From: Isoetes taiwanensis
Lineage: Eukaryota > Streptophyta > Lycopodiopsida > Isoetales > Isoetaceae
Assembly (NCBI GenBank): GCA_021234155.1
Contig: JAJEKV010000038.1
Location: 6,194,926-6,258,925 of the forward strand
DNA length: 64,000 bases
Direction: 5' to 3'
Shown: one piece after another, positions 48,450 to 59,837 of the stretch
How positions within the stretch are numbered: position 1 is the stretch's first letter
Layout: every line of letters starts with the position of its first letter
Program-made: the position numbers and the translations under genes
The notes under the pieces: model-generated
The model's input: the letters and a program-made list of their open reading frames with translations, nothing else
Database searches by the model: none
Told to the model about the DNA's origin: nothing

Positions 48450-49292
48450 TTAACACTAGAGTTGTCGCAATGAACCATTAATGGTCTTTTGCTAGGGTTT
48501 GCTTTAAAATCCATATGTGACAGGGAAAACCGGCAAATACCGATGCTTTGCTATCATACCTTCGCCCTAGTTTTGGACATGCGAGAAATGATCATGTCCT
48601 TTTGTGATGATCCAAATGAGAATGATACATTCAGATTTATTTCAAAAGATGATGTTTCCATGAAAGTTAACTTCTCCTGATTCTTATTCAAATCTCAAGG
48701 TATGGTCTCTCGAAAACCCTTCCCGAAATTTTAACCCTTTTCTTGTAAGTTTGTCGCTCCATAACTTGTGATTTAAGACCCCATTTATATAATCTTACCT
48801 TTGAAAACTATTCTATTCTATTCTATTCTTTACAATAGCTCTGAAAAGCTCATTCTTATTTGGATCATCACAAAACAGTTATGATCATTTCCATAAAAAT
48901 TACCCCCAAAACTAGGGGCATTTTGTTAATTTTAGCAAAACATAAGGGTATTTCAAAGTTTTTCCCTAAAATCAATGGCAAGAAACTGGATCAAACCCTT
49001 TCTATATGTTAATATATGGTAGTCATGCTCCATAGGAAAAATAACAAAAAATTCATCTGCCTCGATTTTCGTAAGTTATACGTTGATGAACTGAGGGGGG
49101 TCTAGTCAAAACTGCTTTATGTATACATGTGTCTGGGTGAAAAGATTTTTTTTTTTATTTTTTTCATTACTTTCTTAGTTTTCTACACGAGTTTATGAAA
49201 AAGTTCCAAAAACCCACATGCCAATCCGAAGTTTGACAAGAGAGAAAAGCTGAATCGAACATGACAGGGTCAAGACTGTCTTCTGTCCTTTG

Positions 49293-50033
49293 TGAACCAT
49301 TATTGGTTCATAAAGTACTGTTCCAATTTTAATTCAACAACTATTGTATAGAAATGAGTTTGGATCTCAACCTTAGAAGTTAGAAAGTAGATAAGTTCCC
49401 CCCTCCATGAAAAATATTTGTTATCCATGAAATTGAGCATTTGCAACCATTCATGGTATTTAATTCGAAGTATATGCAAATTTATGTTTTTATTGCTTGT
49501 TGGAGAAGACTATGGTTGCATTATCATTCTTGAAAAATAATAATACTAAAGTTTTTAGTGTTATAAGACCAATGCAAAAAAAAAGACACTCAAAATGTAA
49601 AACACATGGCCACAAGAAATCAAGACAACGTGTTGTTTCCAGTCCCATTTATAGACCATTATTGGTCCACAGAACCCAGCCTCCCTTAAAAAACAAGAAC
49701 AATTTCATGTTAGCTAATTTCCCTCTCAAGTTTTGAGGATAATTCACCTAAAGTGGTCACTATAAGGTAATAAATTCCATGATTGACTTATAATCAATTT
49801 ATTTGCCCAATTTAGAAGTTCAAGCTAGCGCATACTCAGTTTTGCAGCATTGGAAACCCATTCTTGTCTCTTTTAGGCCTATGTCATATTCGAGTTTTGC
49901 TTTTAAAAATCATGGTATTGAAGTTTTTGGTGTTATAGCACTATTGCAAAAAGAAGCACGCTAATAAAAGGACAAAACACATTGTCTCAAGAAATCAAGA
50001 TTTCTATTATATGCAGTCGACCAATATTGGTTC
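49293..50033. promoter_or_regulatory. Palindromic subterminal motifs of the piggyBac element, left side
   Basis: Imperfect palindromes TGAACCATTATTGGTTCA (49293-49310), GACCATTATTGGTCC (49654-49668) and GACCAATATTGGTTC (50019-50033) share a core with the left-end motif ACCATTAATGGT (48474-48485) and two copies at 53708-53741 by the right end. They are candidate transposase-binding sites. Confidence 0.6.
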
Positions 50034-50496
50034 AGAGAACTTGAGTAAAAGTTATTGGATGGCTAATTCAAGAAAATTTCTTGCCCAATTGAAAATTGAT
50101 TACACCGTCCATGCAATCAATACTTGGTCCAGTTCTAGTCATAACCAGGTCTTGCCAATTGTAATTTTAGTTTAGCCTAAACACTTACAAAACATCTTCT
50201 CTTTCCAAGATACAAGAAATTCAAAACAGTAAACGCATGTATTAGCTGCAAATAAGCAAAAACAGAAAGATACTTTTCAGACCAGTCAAGTCTGAATTCT
50301 TACAGCTATAATCATGATGGTTAGCAAAAACTATCTTCCATGACCTGTTACAAATTCATTGATTGAAAATCAGCAAAAACCAATATCTTCCATGACTTCC
50401 CAACACTGCCAACCTGTTACAAATTCATTGAATGAAAATCAACATCATTTTAATTTGAGATTACTAATCCTTAGAAATTATACTCACCTATGTAGT

Positions 50497-53228
50497 TCAT
50501 TGTCGCATTGCTTTTTGAGCCCTCTTAGATTCTTCTCGAAGCGGACCCCATAGGTCTGAATGGTACAGATTGTCACATGGACCAGGACAAACATGAACTT
50601 CACAAACAGGGCAGTAAAATTTAGTTCTCTTTGCTCTACAAGCCTCATGTTCAACACCTGCTGCTTTTTCAATCGTCCAATTAGCAGCACAAACAACACA
50701 AGTCCTATGTGGCTCTTCTGATCTGTAAGCAGTTGGATGCCTGGAACTCGAAATAAGATTTGCCCGTGTCATGTTAGCACCATCAAGATCGTTGGCAATC
50801 AGCTCCTTTTGTAAAGCAGTTAAGAAATCATAATGCGTGACAGTTGGATTCCAATGCTTAAATATAATGTATGCATTGGTTAAAACAAAATCCAGCATGC
50901 CCCAAAACAAGGCATGCCACCATTTCCATGAGATTAATTCTCTTTCTAGGCTATAATTGGAAGCCAAGCACATCTTATTATGAGTGTCACAACCTGCTTT
51001 ATGTTCATTGTATGCTACTACTATCTCCAGAGCAGCTACTGATTGGCGGTTTCCTCTCTCAAATAAGTGTAGCACGGATGAGGTTTCAACTCCGTGCACA
51101 TTTGAAGCAAATAGAATTGCCTCTTTGTCCTGCCATGCACTAACAACCACGCCAGATTCTTTGCGATATGCAAACTTATGCGTACCTTTTGGGATCTCCT
51201 TCTTCTTACCATCGAATTTGAGCATCTTGATAGGGAACATTTTGGTTTTGTTGGGATTAATTGTTCCTGTACCACCTTGCCCATTCTAGTAACTTCATGC
51301 TTGTGAAGTAGCGGTCAAAGAACACATGATGGCCTGTACCTCGAAGTTTTTTCACTAAGGTTGAGATAACATGGAAGCCCACACCGGACTCCTGTTTTAA
51401 CTTATCATACACCTCAAATTGCAAGCAGTAGCCCGACGCTGAATCACATAAGGTCCAGAGTTGAATTCCAAATTTATGTGGCTTCTTAGGATTGTAGATC
51501 CGCAACGGGTTCATGGCATTCCTTGAAGGAATGATCCTTTCATCAACTGTTACCTCCTTTCCTGGAGTACAAATCAATGAAGCTCTTATTCCACTCCTTT
51601 TCAACATTTTGTACCTGATAAATCTTGTATTCCCTTGTTGTCTTATCGAGAGGACGCAAGTGGTTATTTCTGAGATGGAAGAATCTCTTAATCTGCTGTG
51701 CTTTCGTCAATGTCATAAATCTACCAAAGTTGGGCCAATTTACTGCTCCTACTTCTCCTGATTTCCAATACGATGTAAGCTTATTGTATGGGTTCAAGGC
51801 CATAGCAATTATGAGGCCTAAAAATCTGAAAAGGGTACTGACATCAACAGGAGACCACTTTCTAACATTCTCATATTTTCTTTGTGTCTTTTCCCTAACC
51901 TCGTCAGCATATCTATTAGTTTCATGGCAGATTTGGGACATCATGGTATGGGATAAGAAGCATGTAAAAAGATTAAAAGCAGACATCTTCTTGGTTCGTG
52001 AAGCTGGGCAAGGTTCAAAGTCATAAGATGGAAGCTTATGCAATACATTAGGAGGCAAGGAGTCAATACCAAGTGTCCACGATGCAAGAGAAGGCTCAGC
52101 TCCAGGCAATTCATCCTCGTCAATATCATCGCGTAATGCAGGACCTTCTCTTTGAAGTTGCAAGTCATCCATCTCATGAATATCTTCCTCCTCGTCACTT
52201 GAGATAGAAGCACCCTCCTTAAATTCCTCTCTACTTTCTGAAGTAGAAGCCACATTCTCATCTGCTATACCAGCATTAGAAGATCTACGCCTACTTGGAG
52301 GTTGAGGATCATCAACAGACAAGCTCTTACGAGGACGACCACGTCCTCTTAAGCCCTCTTTCTTCACTATAATTTTCTGTTTTTTCTTCTTAGGCCTACC
52401 GCGCTTCTTAGAAATTACTCCATCTACTACTTCTTCATCTATAATGGCTGCTTCAACCTCCATTTCAGTAGTCTCAACCTCCATATTTACTTCAACCTCC
52501 ATTTGAGTAGGCAAAGGTGTTGGTGCAGCTGCAGGAAAAGCTGAAGCAGGCACATCAGGTTCAGGTTCAGGAGGCTGAACTTTAAGTGGAGGAACAAAAA
52601 TGGGAGCAGGAGCTGCAAGGGGTTCTTTCTCATTTGTAGCAGTAGGTATAAAGGGTTCTTTTGATGGTGAACCAGATTCTTTAGCAAGACAAAAAGCATG
52701 CATGGGATCAAATACTTTATGCTTCTCTTGGAATTGAGTGAAAGAATCAGTCAAAGAAGGCCATAGTATGGTCTTACCTTTTGCAGAAAAAAGAGAAGCT
52801 AGTGGGACATCCTCTAAATCTGTATATTCGTCTTCTAATTCTGCACCTGAATCATCATTCTCTTTCTCCTTTCTCCTTCCTTTGCCTTCGTCATCCATAA
52901 CTTTTTTATTTTGAAGGGTCCTTTGATGTTCTTCTTGCATCTTCCCTGTATCTTCATTTGCTACATTTTCATCCGGAAGAAGAAACCTTTGGATCTGTCT
53001 CCAATTCATCTTCATGTAATCATTATCTAACTCAAAGAAGATCTCAAATAACCTTTTCTTGCCATCAAATGAACAAATTCGGCCTGGAAGTGAAACTTCA
53101 GCAGCAAAATTTTCGAATTTTTCCTTAGCCCATTCTTCTCCGAATTCAAGGGCAGAAACTAAAATATGTCGACCAATTAAGCTCCTAAAAAAATTATCTT
53201 CTGCTAGCTTCTTCTCTGAGCGACCCAT
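50497..53228 (-). CDS. piggyBac transposase with AT-hook N-terminus, two frame breaks
   Basis: The ATG at 53226-53228 opens 561 residues. An N-terminal segment (GRICSFDGKKRLFEIFFELD) looks Tudor-like. Acidic linkers follow, with two AT-hooks (KKRGRPKKKK and GRGRPRKS, about residues 280-305). The DDE_Tnp_1_7 domain starts at about residue 400 (FNLFTCFLSHTMMSQICHET). The reading then changes frame near 51565 and again near 51280. All three catalytic Asp are present, in TVDERIIPSRN, HVFFDRYFTS and GCDTHNKMCLASNYS. A C-terminal cysteine-rich zinc domain follows (CVVC, CPVCEVHVCPGPC, YHSD). The protein would excise and insert the element at TTAA sites. The first break fits loss of two bases within a TACAC-like sequence. 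Confidence 0.9.
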
Positions 53229-53707
53229 AGCAACTTGAATCTCGGCAAATGGTGAAGTATGCTGAGAGAAAAAAAAAGGATCGAACAGAGGTTACTCCAG
53301 CATCTCCTAAATGTAAAAAAACAGAGCTACATTTGGAGGAAAAACGTATTGATTTGGGGCCTCAATCTTAGCCGTCCAAACAATGAGATGTAGCCTTTGG
53401 ATTATATCTGGATGCTTCCTATGCTTTCGCGCCATCTGCAATTGGCGGTAAAGACTCTTCCGCCTATTTTTTGACCGACCTCTCTAACCAACTAACTTAA
53501 AAGAAGCAACGGACGGGTTCCCCTTTCTCCAAAAAGTGATGTTTTTGCCTCTCTTCAAATGATCACAACTCTAATATGGCAAATCAAATTGCCGTGAAAT
53601 TTCTCTAGGAGGTTCAAAATCAAGTGCACAAAAATATTCTGCAATCAATTTACAAAATTACAAAAGCTTCAACGAGAATTATGGCATTAAGCGAGAAGGG
53701 GTATGAT

Positions 53708-53741
53708 GGACCAATAATGGTCCATGGACCATAAATGGTCC
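53708..53741. promoter_or_regulatory. Palindromic subterminal motifs of the piggyBac element, right side
   Basis: GGACCAATAATGGTCC and GGACCATAAATGGTCC lie within 50 bp of the right terminus, in the TIR-proximal zone. They match the left-end motif family. Confidence 0.6.
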
Positions 53742-53762
53742 AATGGACAACTCTAGTGTTAA

Positions 53763-56110
53763 GGAAAGATCCAGATGTGGAACAGGAGCTACTATACTCT
53801 ATAGCACATATCCATTTGAAGAAGATAGGTGATCCCCTTATAGTATCCATTTGATTGGGAAGAAGAGAAAGTAGCCTCCAAAGTATATGGTGGTGGAAAA
53901 TCCCTTAATGTCTATGACTGATTACAATTCTTCCTATCCTCCCAAGTTAGGGGACTCCATGTATCTTATCTTATCTGAACATATATAAAGATTATAGGGA
54001 TGATTCTTTGGTATATTCTTCGTCATCGAGGCACTCATCTCGCTCGTCCATTGAATTGAAAACAATTCTGCGCCATCCATATTTCAGGGAAGGCCATAGT
54101 GAACCACGACAAACATCACATGGTCGGATCATGGAGTTTTGGCGGAATCCATGAGCAGAAATCCACAACATACCTCGATTTTTTTTTTTTTTTTTTTTTG
54201 AACGTCTCTGTTCTTGACGCCAAGCCATCAGCAAATTACCTTCTATAGGTCAAAATTATGTTATTGCTGCCATAGCCTACAATAGTTCCGGAATGCATCT
54301 GCAGGGAATTTTAGCCACCTTCAACGGCAAGGTTAAGCAAGCATAGAGCTTGCCATAGAAAATATTTAGGGCGGGCTTGCTCTCCGGTCTGAGACAGTGG
54401 CCCTGCATCATCTCTACTGCCTTTAAGCAGGACTTAGTCTGCTATTTTTTGGTAATGAAAATGTGCAATCCTGGTGTCTAGCATATCAGCTATGGCAGGT
54501 CTTTTTGATGAGCAATCAGAGATTTACGCTCTTTCTAGGCCTTGATATTTGCCTTAGCTTTTCCCCTTTTTAGCATCACATACAAGGAATTACACAAAAG
54601 CATGGGATTTTGAGAAGATACGCTAAAGTAAGGTGGCATGGTGCAAGAATCTGAAAGTAAGACAGCTCTTCTAAGTGAGACAATGTATGTTAAAAGTAAT
54701 TTCTATTTGTCCGATCTGACGATGGTGTAAGCAACCATTCTTATGCAGGAAAAGTAGGTTTACTCTTTTATGAAAGTGTCTATCAGAAAGGTTGGCTGCA
54801 TGAATCATGCTCGAGGTATGTGGGTTTGGCAATTTGTTTCGAAACATCGTTGGGACATCATTCTTAACCACGTTATTTAAGAAGGGCAAGTCACAAACAG
54901 CGGATTCTGTCGAATTTTTAAAGTGGACCATTTGGGATGTCTCTGTTGCTTGATGGTGTGCTGCAACGGCAGAGGCTTTCAGTCCGAAACTGGAAGAGTA
55001 GGTATGGCTCTCCCAATCCAATTTTTGCATGATAGAACTAGAATCATATTTGCCTTTTCTCCGGATTCGGCATGTCCAAGTGCTTCAGAGAAAGCATAAC
55101 CAAAATATTAGCCATAGCCAAAATGGTCTTCACACAAACATCAGTTGGTTCCAGATCCAGATGCATTTTTTTTTGCAGCAAAGGAGCTGCTTCTTCCAAA
55201 CAGAGGCCATAGCCATTTACAGTTGTTCTGCATTTTTTTTAGCCGATTTTACAGTTGCTTGGATTTGATCAGATAGAAGCCATGGCTCTCTCTGCTGTTG
55301 CAAAAGTTAAAAGCCAAATGTCTATCATTTGTCAAAGAAGAACAAGCAAAATAAATTAAGTGCATTATTAAAGCCAGGCTCTAAATCTTATCCTGTTTTA
55401 TAGGCTTGGGATGCCCATGAATATGCCTTCATTTCTTGGGCTTCCATTGAATATCACAGAATGATTCGTGCATGCAAATATTGAGTACTGCTCATGGCTT
55501 CGTAATTGATTTCAATCAGCAATGTCGAATATGGATCCAAGAAGAAATTTGTATCCTCTCTTTACAGCATAAGTCAACCAGAAAAATGGCCAGCCACCTT
55601 GTGGATCATCTACTTGGCCAAGAAAATGCTTTCAAAATTTTAGATTGCATCAAAATGCTCTCAAATTTTTAGATTGCATCAATGAATTTGACTAGGATAA
55701 TTCCTTGTGCCCAGGCTGAAGTGTGACATACTTGTGCATCCGTTCAAGCAGCTGATCAAAGGTAAAAAGGTTTGAGCTTCTATGCTGGAATATGTGCTTT
55801 AGAGCTTTTGGTAACTGGAAAGGATGGTTTTAGGTGAATTATAAACCACTTCGAATCTTTCTTTAAAACAAGCAGCTTATTGGCTCTTTTGAATGAATTG
55901 TTGCATGTATATAAGTACTACTTTCTGTGATTTCTTTCTAAGTTTTTTGTTTAAGAGTTGCAAGTTCACGAGGAAGTGTTGTAATGAAAAACTTATGATT
56001 TATGATGTAAATTTGTTATACACTACCGCTATAAGTTCTGCATCAGAGCTTCTGATGCAATACGTGTTCGATGGGAATGCTCTAGCACTGAATGTGCTTA
56101 CCCTTTTTTA
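53763..56110. other. Intergenic, poly(T) tract, no gene recognised
   Basis: A T-run at 54179-54201 marks the poly(A) end of a minus-strand retroposed sequence; no coding relic is readable behind it. The words TATCTTATCTTATCT at 53961-53975 resemble the tail of the SINE-like repeat. The remainder is AT-rich with short frames only. Confidence 0.4.
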
Positions 56111-56131
56111 ATGGAAAGAACTTTGGATCTA

Positions 56132-56236
56132 ACTTAAAAATGTAAGTTATATGCAGGTTGTGAATTTGACACGTTGAACATGCTCTAAAAATGTAAGTTA
56201 TATGCAGGTTGTGAATTTGACATGTTGAACATGCTT
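56132..56236. repeat. Tandem duplication, ~52-bp unit
   Basis: Two copies of a unit containing AAAAATGTAAGTTATATGCA and GGTTGTGAATTTGACA, differing by one base (ACACGT/ACATGT). Confidence 0.85.
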
Positions 56237-56767
56237 TGCTAATATTAGCTTCAATTTTGAAGCCTTGCAGATGTTTTACTTAATACATTCTCATTGTTTT
56301 ATTCTACATGTAATCCTCCGGTAATAACATATGACAATTTATTAACTAATTAATGCTATCTACACCTGTTTCGTTTATGTCATTATCAGTGCACACACAA
56401 TTGCCTTACAAATAATGTCTAGCATTGCAAAGCACCCAGAGGTCCAGTTCGAGAAGGGAATCCTCATTGAGTTCAATTCCCTCAATATGGTGACTTATAG
56501 TTCCCTCTAATATCCATTAAGCAGAAGTGTGGCATTAAATTTTGAATCTATTGTCGAATAGAATTGAATAGAACCAACACATTAGATTAACAAGCTCAAC
56601 AGTTGTAGTATGTTATAAGCCCCAAGCTTTAGCACCAACGTTTGAAGGTTCGTCCAGTCATTCTAATAGGAAATATTGCTTACAATGTTATCTTTGACTA
56701 CAAGGCTTCAAAACTTTAATTCAACTTTGGCGAGCATACATTAAATGTTCACACCATTCTAAACTCG

Positions 56768-56850
56768 CAGGAATAGCATTTAGGAGGAGGATATACCACA
56801 CAATATTCTCGCAAGACGAGCATTTGGGAGGGGGGTATACCACAGACTGT
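56768..56850. repeat. Tandem duplication, ~46-bp unit
   Basis: Two copies beginning AGCATTTAGGAGGAGGATAT and AGCATTTGGGAGGGGGGTAT, each followed by ACCACA and TTCT. Confidence 0.75.
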
Positions 56851-56890
56851 TCTAGATTCACACAATTTTTCAAACTGTAAGTGAGTGGGT

Positions 56891-56940
56891 AAGAGAAATG
56901 TTCGCGGCGGCCTTGGCTGCCGCAATAAATTTCTTGTATA
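56891..56940 (+). repeat. GC-rich hairpin shared with 3852-3895
   Basis: The plus strand carries GGGTAAGAGAAATGTTCGCG, then GCGGCCTTGGCTGCCGC, then TTTCTTGTA. The reverse complement of 3845-3895 matches at about 43 of 50 positions, and similarity ends sharply after TTTCTTGTA. A family-specific 3' hairpin such as a Helitron end, or a small foldback, would explain this. Confidence 0.65.
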
Positions 56941-57271
56941 CATTAATAAATTTATACTCTTACCCTCAAAAAAGGGGAAAAACAAAAGTTAGAGCAGGCA
57001 GATGTATCTTATTTTGGTGGGCAGATTTTTGGTAACCGTTGGATAAGATGAGGTTATAATATGGGACTTTGGGTAGGAGAAATTTATCAAGATAATCTAA
57101 TAGGCAATAATCTTCTGTATATTAGGTATTCCAATTTTACCATTAGACACTCCACGTAGTTGTGTTTCCCCTTCCCAATTCTCCTCCGCCCTTGCATATT
57201 TCTCAACTTAAAAAACATGGCCAATTCGTCCAAATGTCTACTTCTTCCATTACCTCTATTTCTAAGCTGGA

Positions 57272-57526
57272 TTTAAGGTGAGGACAGCCTGCCTGCAAAA
57301 GAAATGGGCAGTGGACAGGTGGTGCAACAATCATTCTAGACCAATGGCCATCCAATCTTTGGATTGGTTATGTCTAGATAATTTAAGTAGCACAAAATTA
57401 CCATTAGCATTAGCATTATCTTTTCTTTGTACTTTTTGGGCTTCCATGCCCCTTTTGTTGTTTGGGCCCCATGGCCAATTTGGTCTCTTGGGACGTTAAG
57501 AACCTATCCATCCATCCATCCATCCA
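57272..57526 (+). mobile_element. SINE-like repeat, copy B
   Basis: Its head (AAGGTGAGGACAGCCTGCCT) and middle (TGTCTAGATAATTT, CATTAGCATTAGCATTA) match 16828-17126. It ends in (CATC)n at about 57509-57526. No coding capacity. Confidence 0.65.
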
Positions 57527-57542
57527 AAAAAATGTCGGCACC

Positions 57543-57690
57543 CTAATATCAGAATCCCAATCAACCTACAGGCACACAGAAGGTAGAGCATACATGGCTA
57601 ATTGGGTGTTTAAACCCTAGTATCAGAATTCCAATCTACCTACAAGCACATAGAAGGTAGAGCATACATGGCTAATTGGGTGTGCTTCAA
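57543..57690. repeat. Tandem duplication, ~70-75-bp unit
   Basis: Two copies of a unit containing AGAAGGTAGAGCATACATGG and CTAATTGGGTGT. It lies next to the (CATC)n tail of the SINE-like repeat. Confidence 0.85.
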
Positions 57691-57988
57691 AGATAATCAT
57701 GATCATATTAAACATGATCATGTTTCTACACGATCAAACATGGGTGTCTATCAAGAGGGATAAGTTGAGAGAGTGGGTACATCAAGGAATGGACTGTGGA
57801 GTAAGCAAAGGAGAGGTCGTGCATATGGGGCATGTCATATGCAACTTTGACAACATGAAACTATGCATACAATCTGGTAGCATCTTTAAAGATTCAGGTT
57901 CAACAGATGGGCAGGTAGCTGCCTAAATCCGAATATGATTTTAGGGCAGGGTTCAATGGTTTTGATCTTCTACTGGCATTTGACGCAT

Positions 57989-58175
57989 ACGAAAAAGACG
58001 GCTAGGGCCAATCCAACCCTGTCGTCCAATCATATCGCAACACGTATCTGAAAGCAGTGCAAAAGTTTTGCGCCGCATTCTTCCGTTTTTTACTAGCTTT
58101 CTGTTCTTTTCACCTATAATTCTGCTTGACTGCGCCACATGGCGGTGTTGGATTGGCCCCAGCCGCCTTTTTCGT
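57989..58175. repeat. Inverted repeat, 29-bp arms, upstream of the Sel1-like gene
   Basis: Arms 57989-58017 (ACGAAAAAGACGGCTAGGGC...) and 58147-58175 pair at 27 of 29 positions, with a 129-bp loop. It is 190-380 bp upstream of the ATG at 58367 and could be a small foldback element in the promoter. Confidence 0.75.
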
Positions 58176-58366
58176 TATGCCAAAGTCCCTCTGGGCTTGA
58201 TTAGGGTTTTCCCGGGAAAGATGCGTCAATGGGCAACCTACCCAAGATCGCCACGTCATGACCCTTTTTTTTCTCGTAAACGTAATGGCTGCCCGGGTCC
58301 ATTTTATGCACACAATGCAAAACAATTCTTTTGACCAGAAGTTAGGGTTGGAGAATCAACCATGTC

Positions 58367-59297
58367 ATGAATCCGTCTTCCCAGCTCCCCCCAAATGCAC
58401 CCACTACGGTTCCTCTTTCTTCAGTAGTGGCCAAATGTGTCAAAACCTGGTTTCGGGATACCAAACAAGCAGCTGAATCTGGAGATCCGGAAATGCAGTG
58501 TTTGTTGGGCCAGATGCTCTGCCTTGGCTATGGCGGGTATCAGGATCTGGATAAGGTAGGCTAATTTCGTGCGTGTTTTTGTGACAATTGATTTCCTTGC
58601 TTTTCTGGCTAGAAAAATGTTGGACTGATTATCATTGTCTGTGTTTTTTGTGAATTGATGCTTCATTTTTTCTTGCTTCTGAACTACATGGAATGCTATT
58701 TGCATTATCCACATAACCATGCCCATCAGTATCTTCATGGCCTTGATATATTTCATTGTGTTAGAATTAGGTTTCTCCGTTCATTCAGCCATAGCATCTT
58801 TATGTGAATTGTGAAATGAGCCGGATAACCATGCGGTGCATTCATGAGGAAAATTGTGGACAACCGGAGTGGTGGTTATTCATTCTGTTAAGATGACTGT
58901 CCTCTAAAGCATCTGAGGAGAAAGATGTAATCTGAGAGAAAATATAACGATTTGTGATATGTCTTGATGGTTGTTAAGCAAATTTAGGGTATAATTACAA
59001 GCCAGTAAAACCTTGAAAGCTCTGACCATTAACTTTTCAAAGTTCTGATTTTCTTTCTTTTATGTTAGTGATGCTGGAAAAGACTGCAATTTCATATTGT
59101 TCTATTTTTCTTAGGCAGAGTTTTGGCTTCTGAAATCAGGCATGAGTAAATCAGATGCAAGACGGTATATGAAGTCTTTAATATCTGGTAACTTTGTTTT
59201 AGATTTTTAGCTCTTGTATGAATTCTGAAACCTTTAACTACTTAAATTATATGCAGTGGAAACAGTAAATGCTTCAAAATCTGAAGATCTGGCGTAA
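58367..59297 (+). CDS. Small Sel1/HCP-like repeat protein, three exons
   Basis: Exons 58367-58555, 59115-59187 and 59257-59297 join in phase with GT-AG introns and stop at TAA (59295-59297), giving 100 residues. Exon 1 holds VAKCVKTWFRDTKQAAESGD and PEMQCLLGQMLCLGYGGYQD. Exon 2 gives AEFWLLKSGMSKSDARRYMK. Together these form a single Sel1-like/TPR helical hairpin (A..GD.E.Q..LG.M...GYG....D...A..WL.K). Small plant HCP-like proteins with one such unit exist, but their role is undefined. No transit or signal peptide is obvious. An alternative is that a donor at the end of exon 3 (GC|GTAAGT) is used, giving a longer protein. Confidence 0.6.
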
Positions 59298-59837
59298 GTG
59301 TGGCAATTGTAATGATGCTTCTGGATGTTATGTCACACTAGAATTACCTGTATTATAAAATTAACTGAACAATTTAACGTGAAGTTTATTTAATTGTACA
59401 CTGATACGACTAATCATTAACGAGTCTTGAGTTTTTATATCACTAGAGGATGGCAATTGAGCCTCTCTGTAGTACAAAACTTCTCTTTGGAAACAAAGAA
59501 CAAATGTGTAAAGGCAGTTAAGAAGAATGCTATTGTCTGCTTTGTGCAATCTGTAGCATCTGCAAACTTTTCTTGAAGGCTTTTATCGATCAAATATAAC
59601 TGTGAAGAATCAACTTGAGAAGGGGACACAAGTATTAACAGTTAGATCCGTTTCTGCTTCTTGAATTATCTAGAAACAATGCTACAATTGTGGGCTTCCT
59701 AATCAATGCAAAGCAAAGGGGATGGTTCAATGCATGAAAGGTTAAAAACCTCTTTCATTCCATAGTTCGTGAAAGAATTGGCAGGTGTTAAGAAAAAAGA
59801 AGAGTCAAGATGCTTGATATTTTCTGTAGAAAAGCAT
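59298..59837. other. Intergenic between the convergent Sel1-like and dirigent genes
   Basis: Holds the 3' flanks of both genes. No further coding frame is supported. Confidence 0.45.

Larger units (their letters stand above)
48450..53762 (-). mobile_element. piggyBac-superfamily transposon, complete ends
   Basis: The element spans 48454-53758 (5305 bp) and is flanked by TTAA on both sides (48450-48453 and 53759-53762), the diagnostic target duplication of piggyBac. The outermost 13 bp are a perfect inverted repeat (CACTAGAGTTGTC at 48454-48466; reverse complement at 53746-53758). Similarity continues for another ~20 bp on each side through ACCATT(A/T)ATGGTC. A single minus-strand transposase gene lies near the right end, and the left 2 kb is non-coding and rich in palindromic motifs. 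The frame breaks in the transposase suggest a non-autonomous copy as assembled. Confidence 0.92.

Noticed and set aside
54671-55030. 119-codon minus-strand frame
   Set aside because: No domain, no splice context and AT-rich surroundings; not distinguishable from a chance frame.
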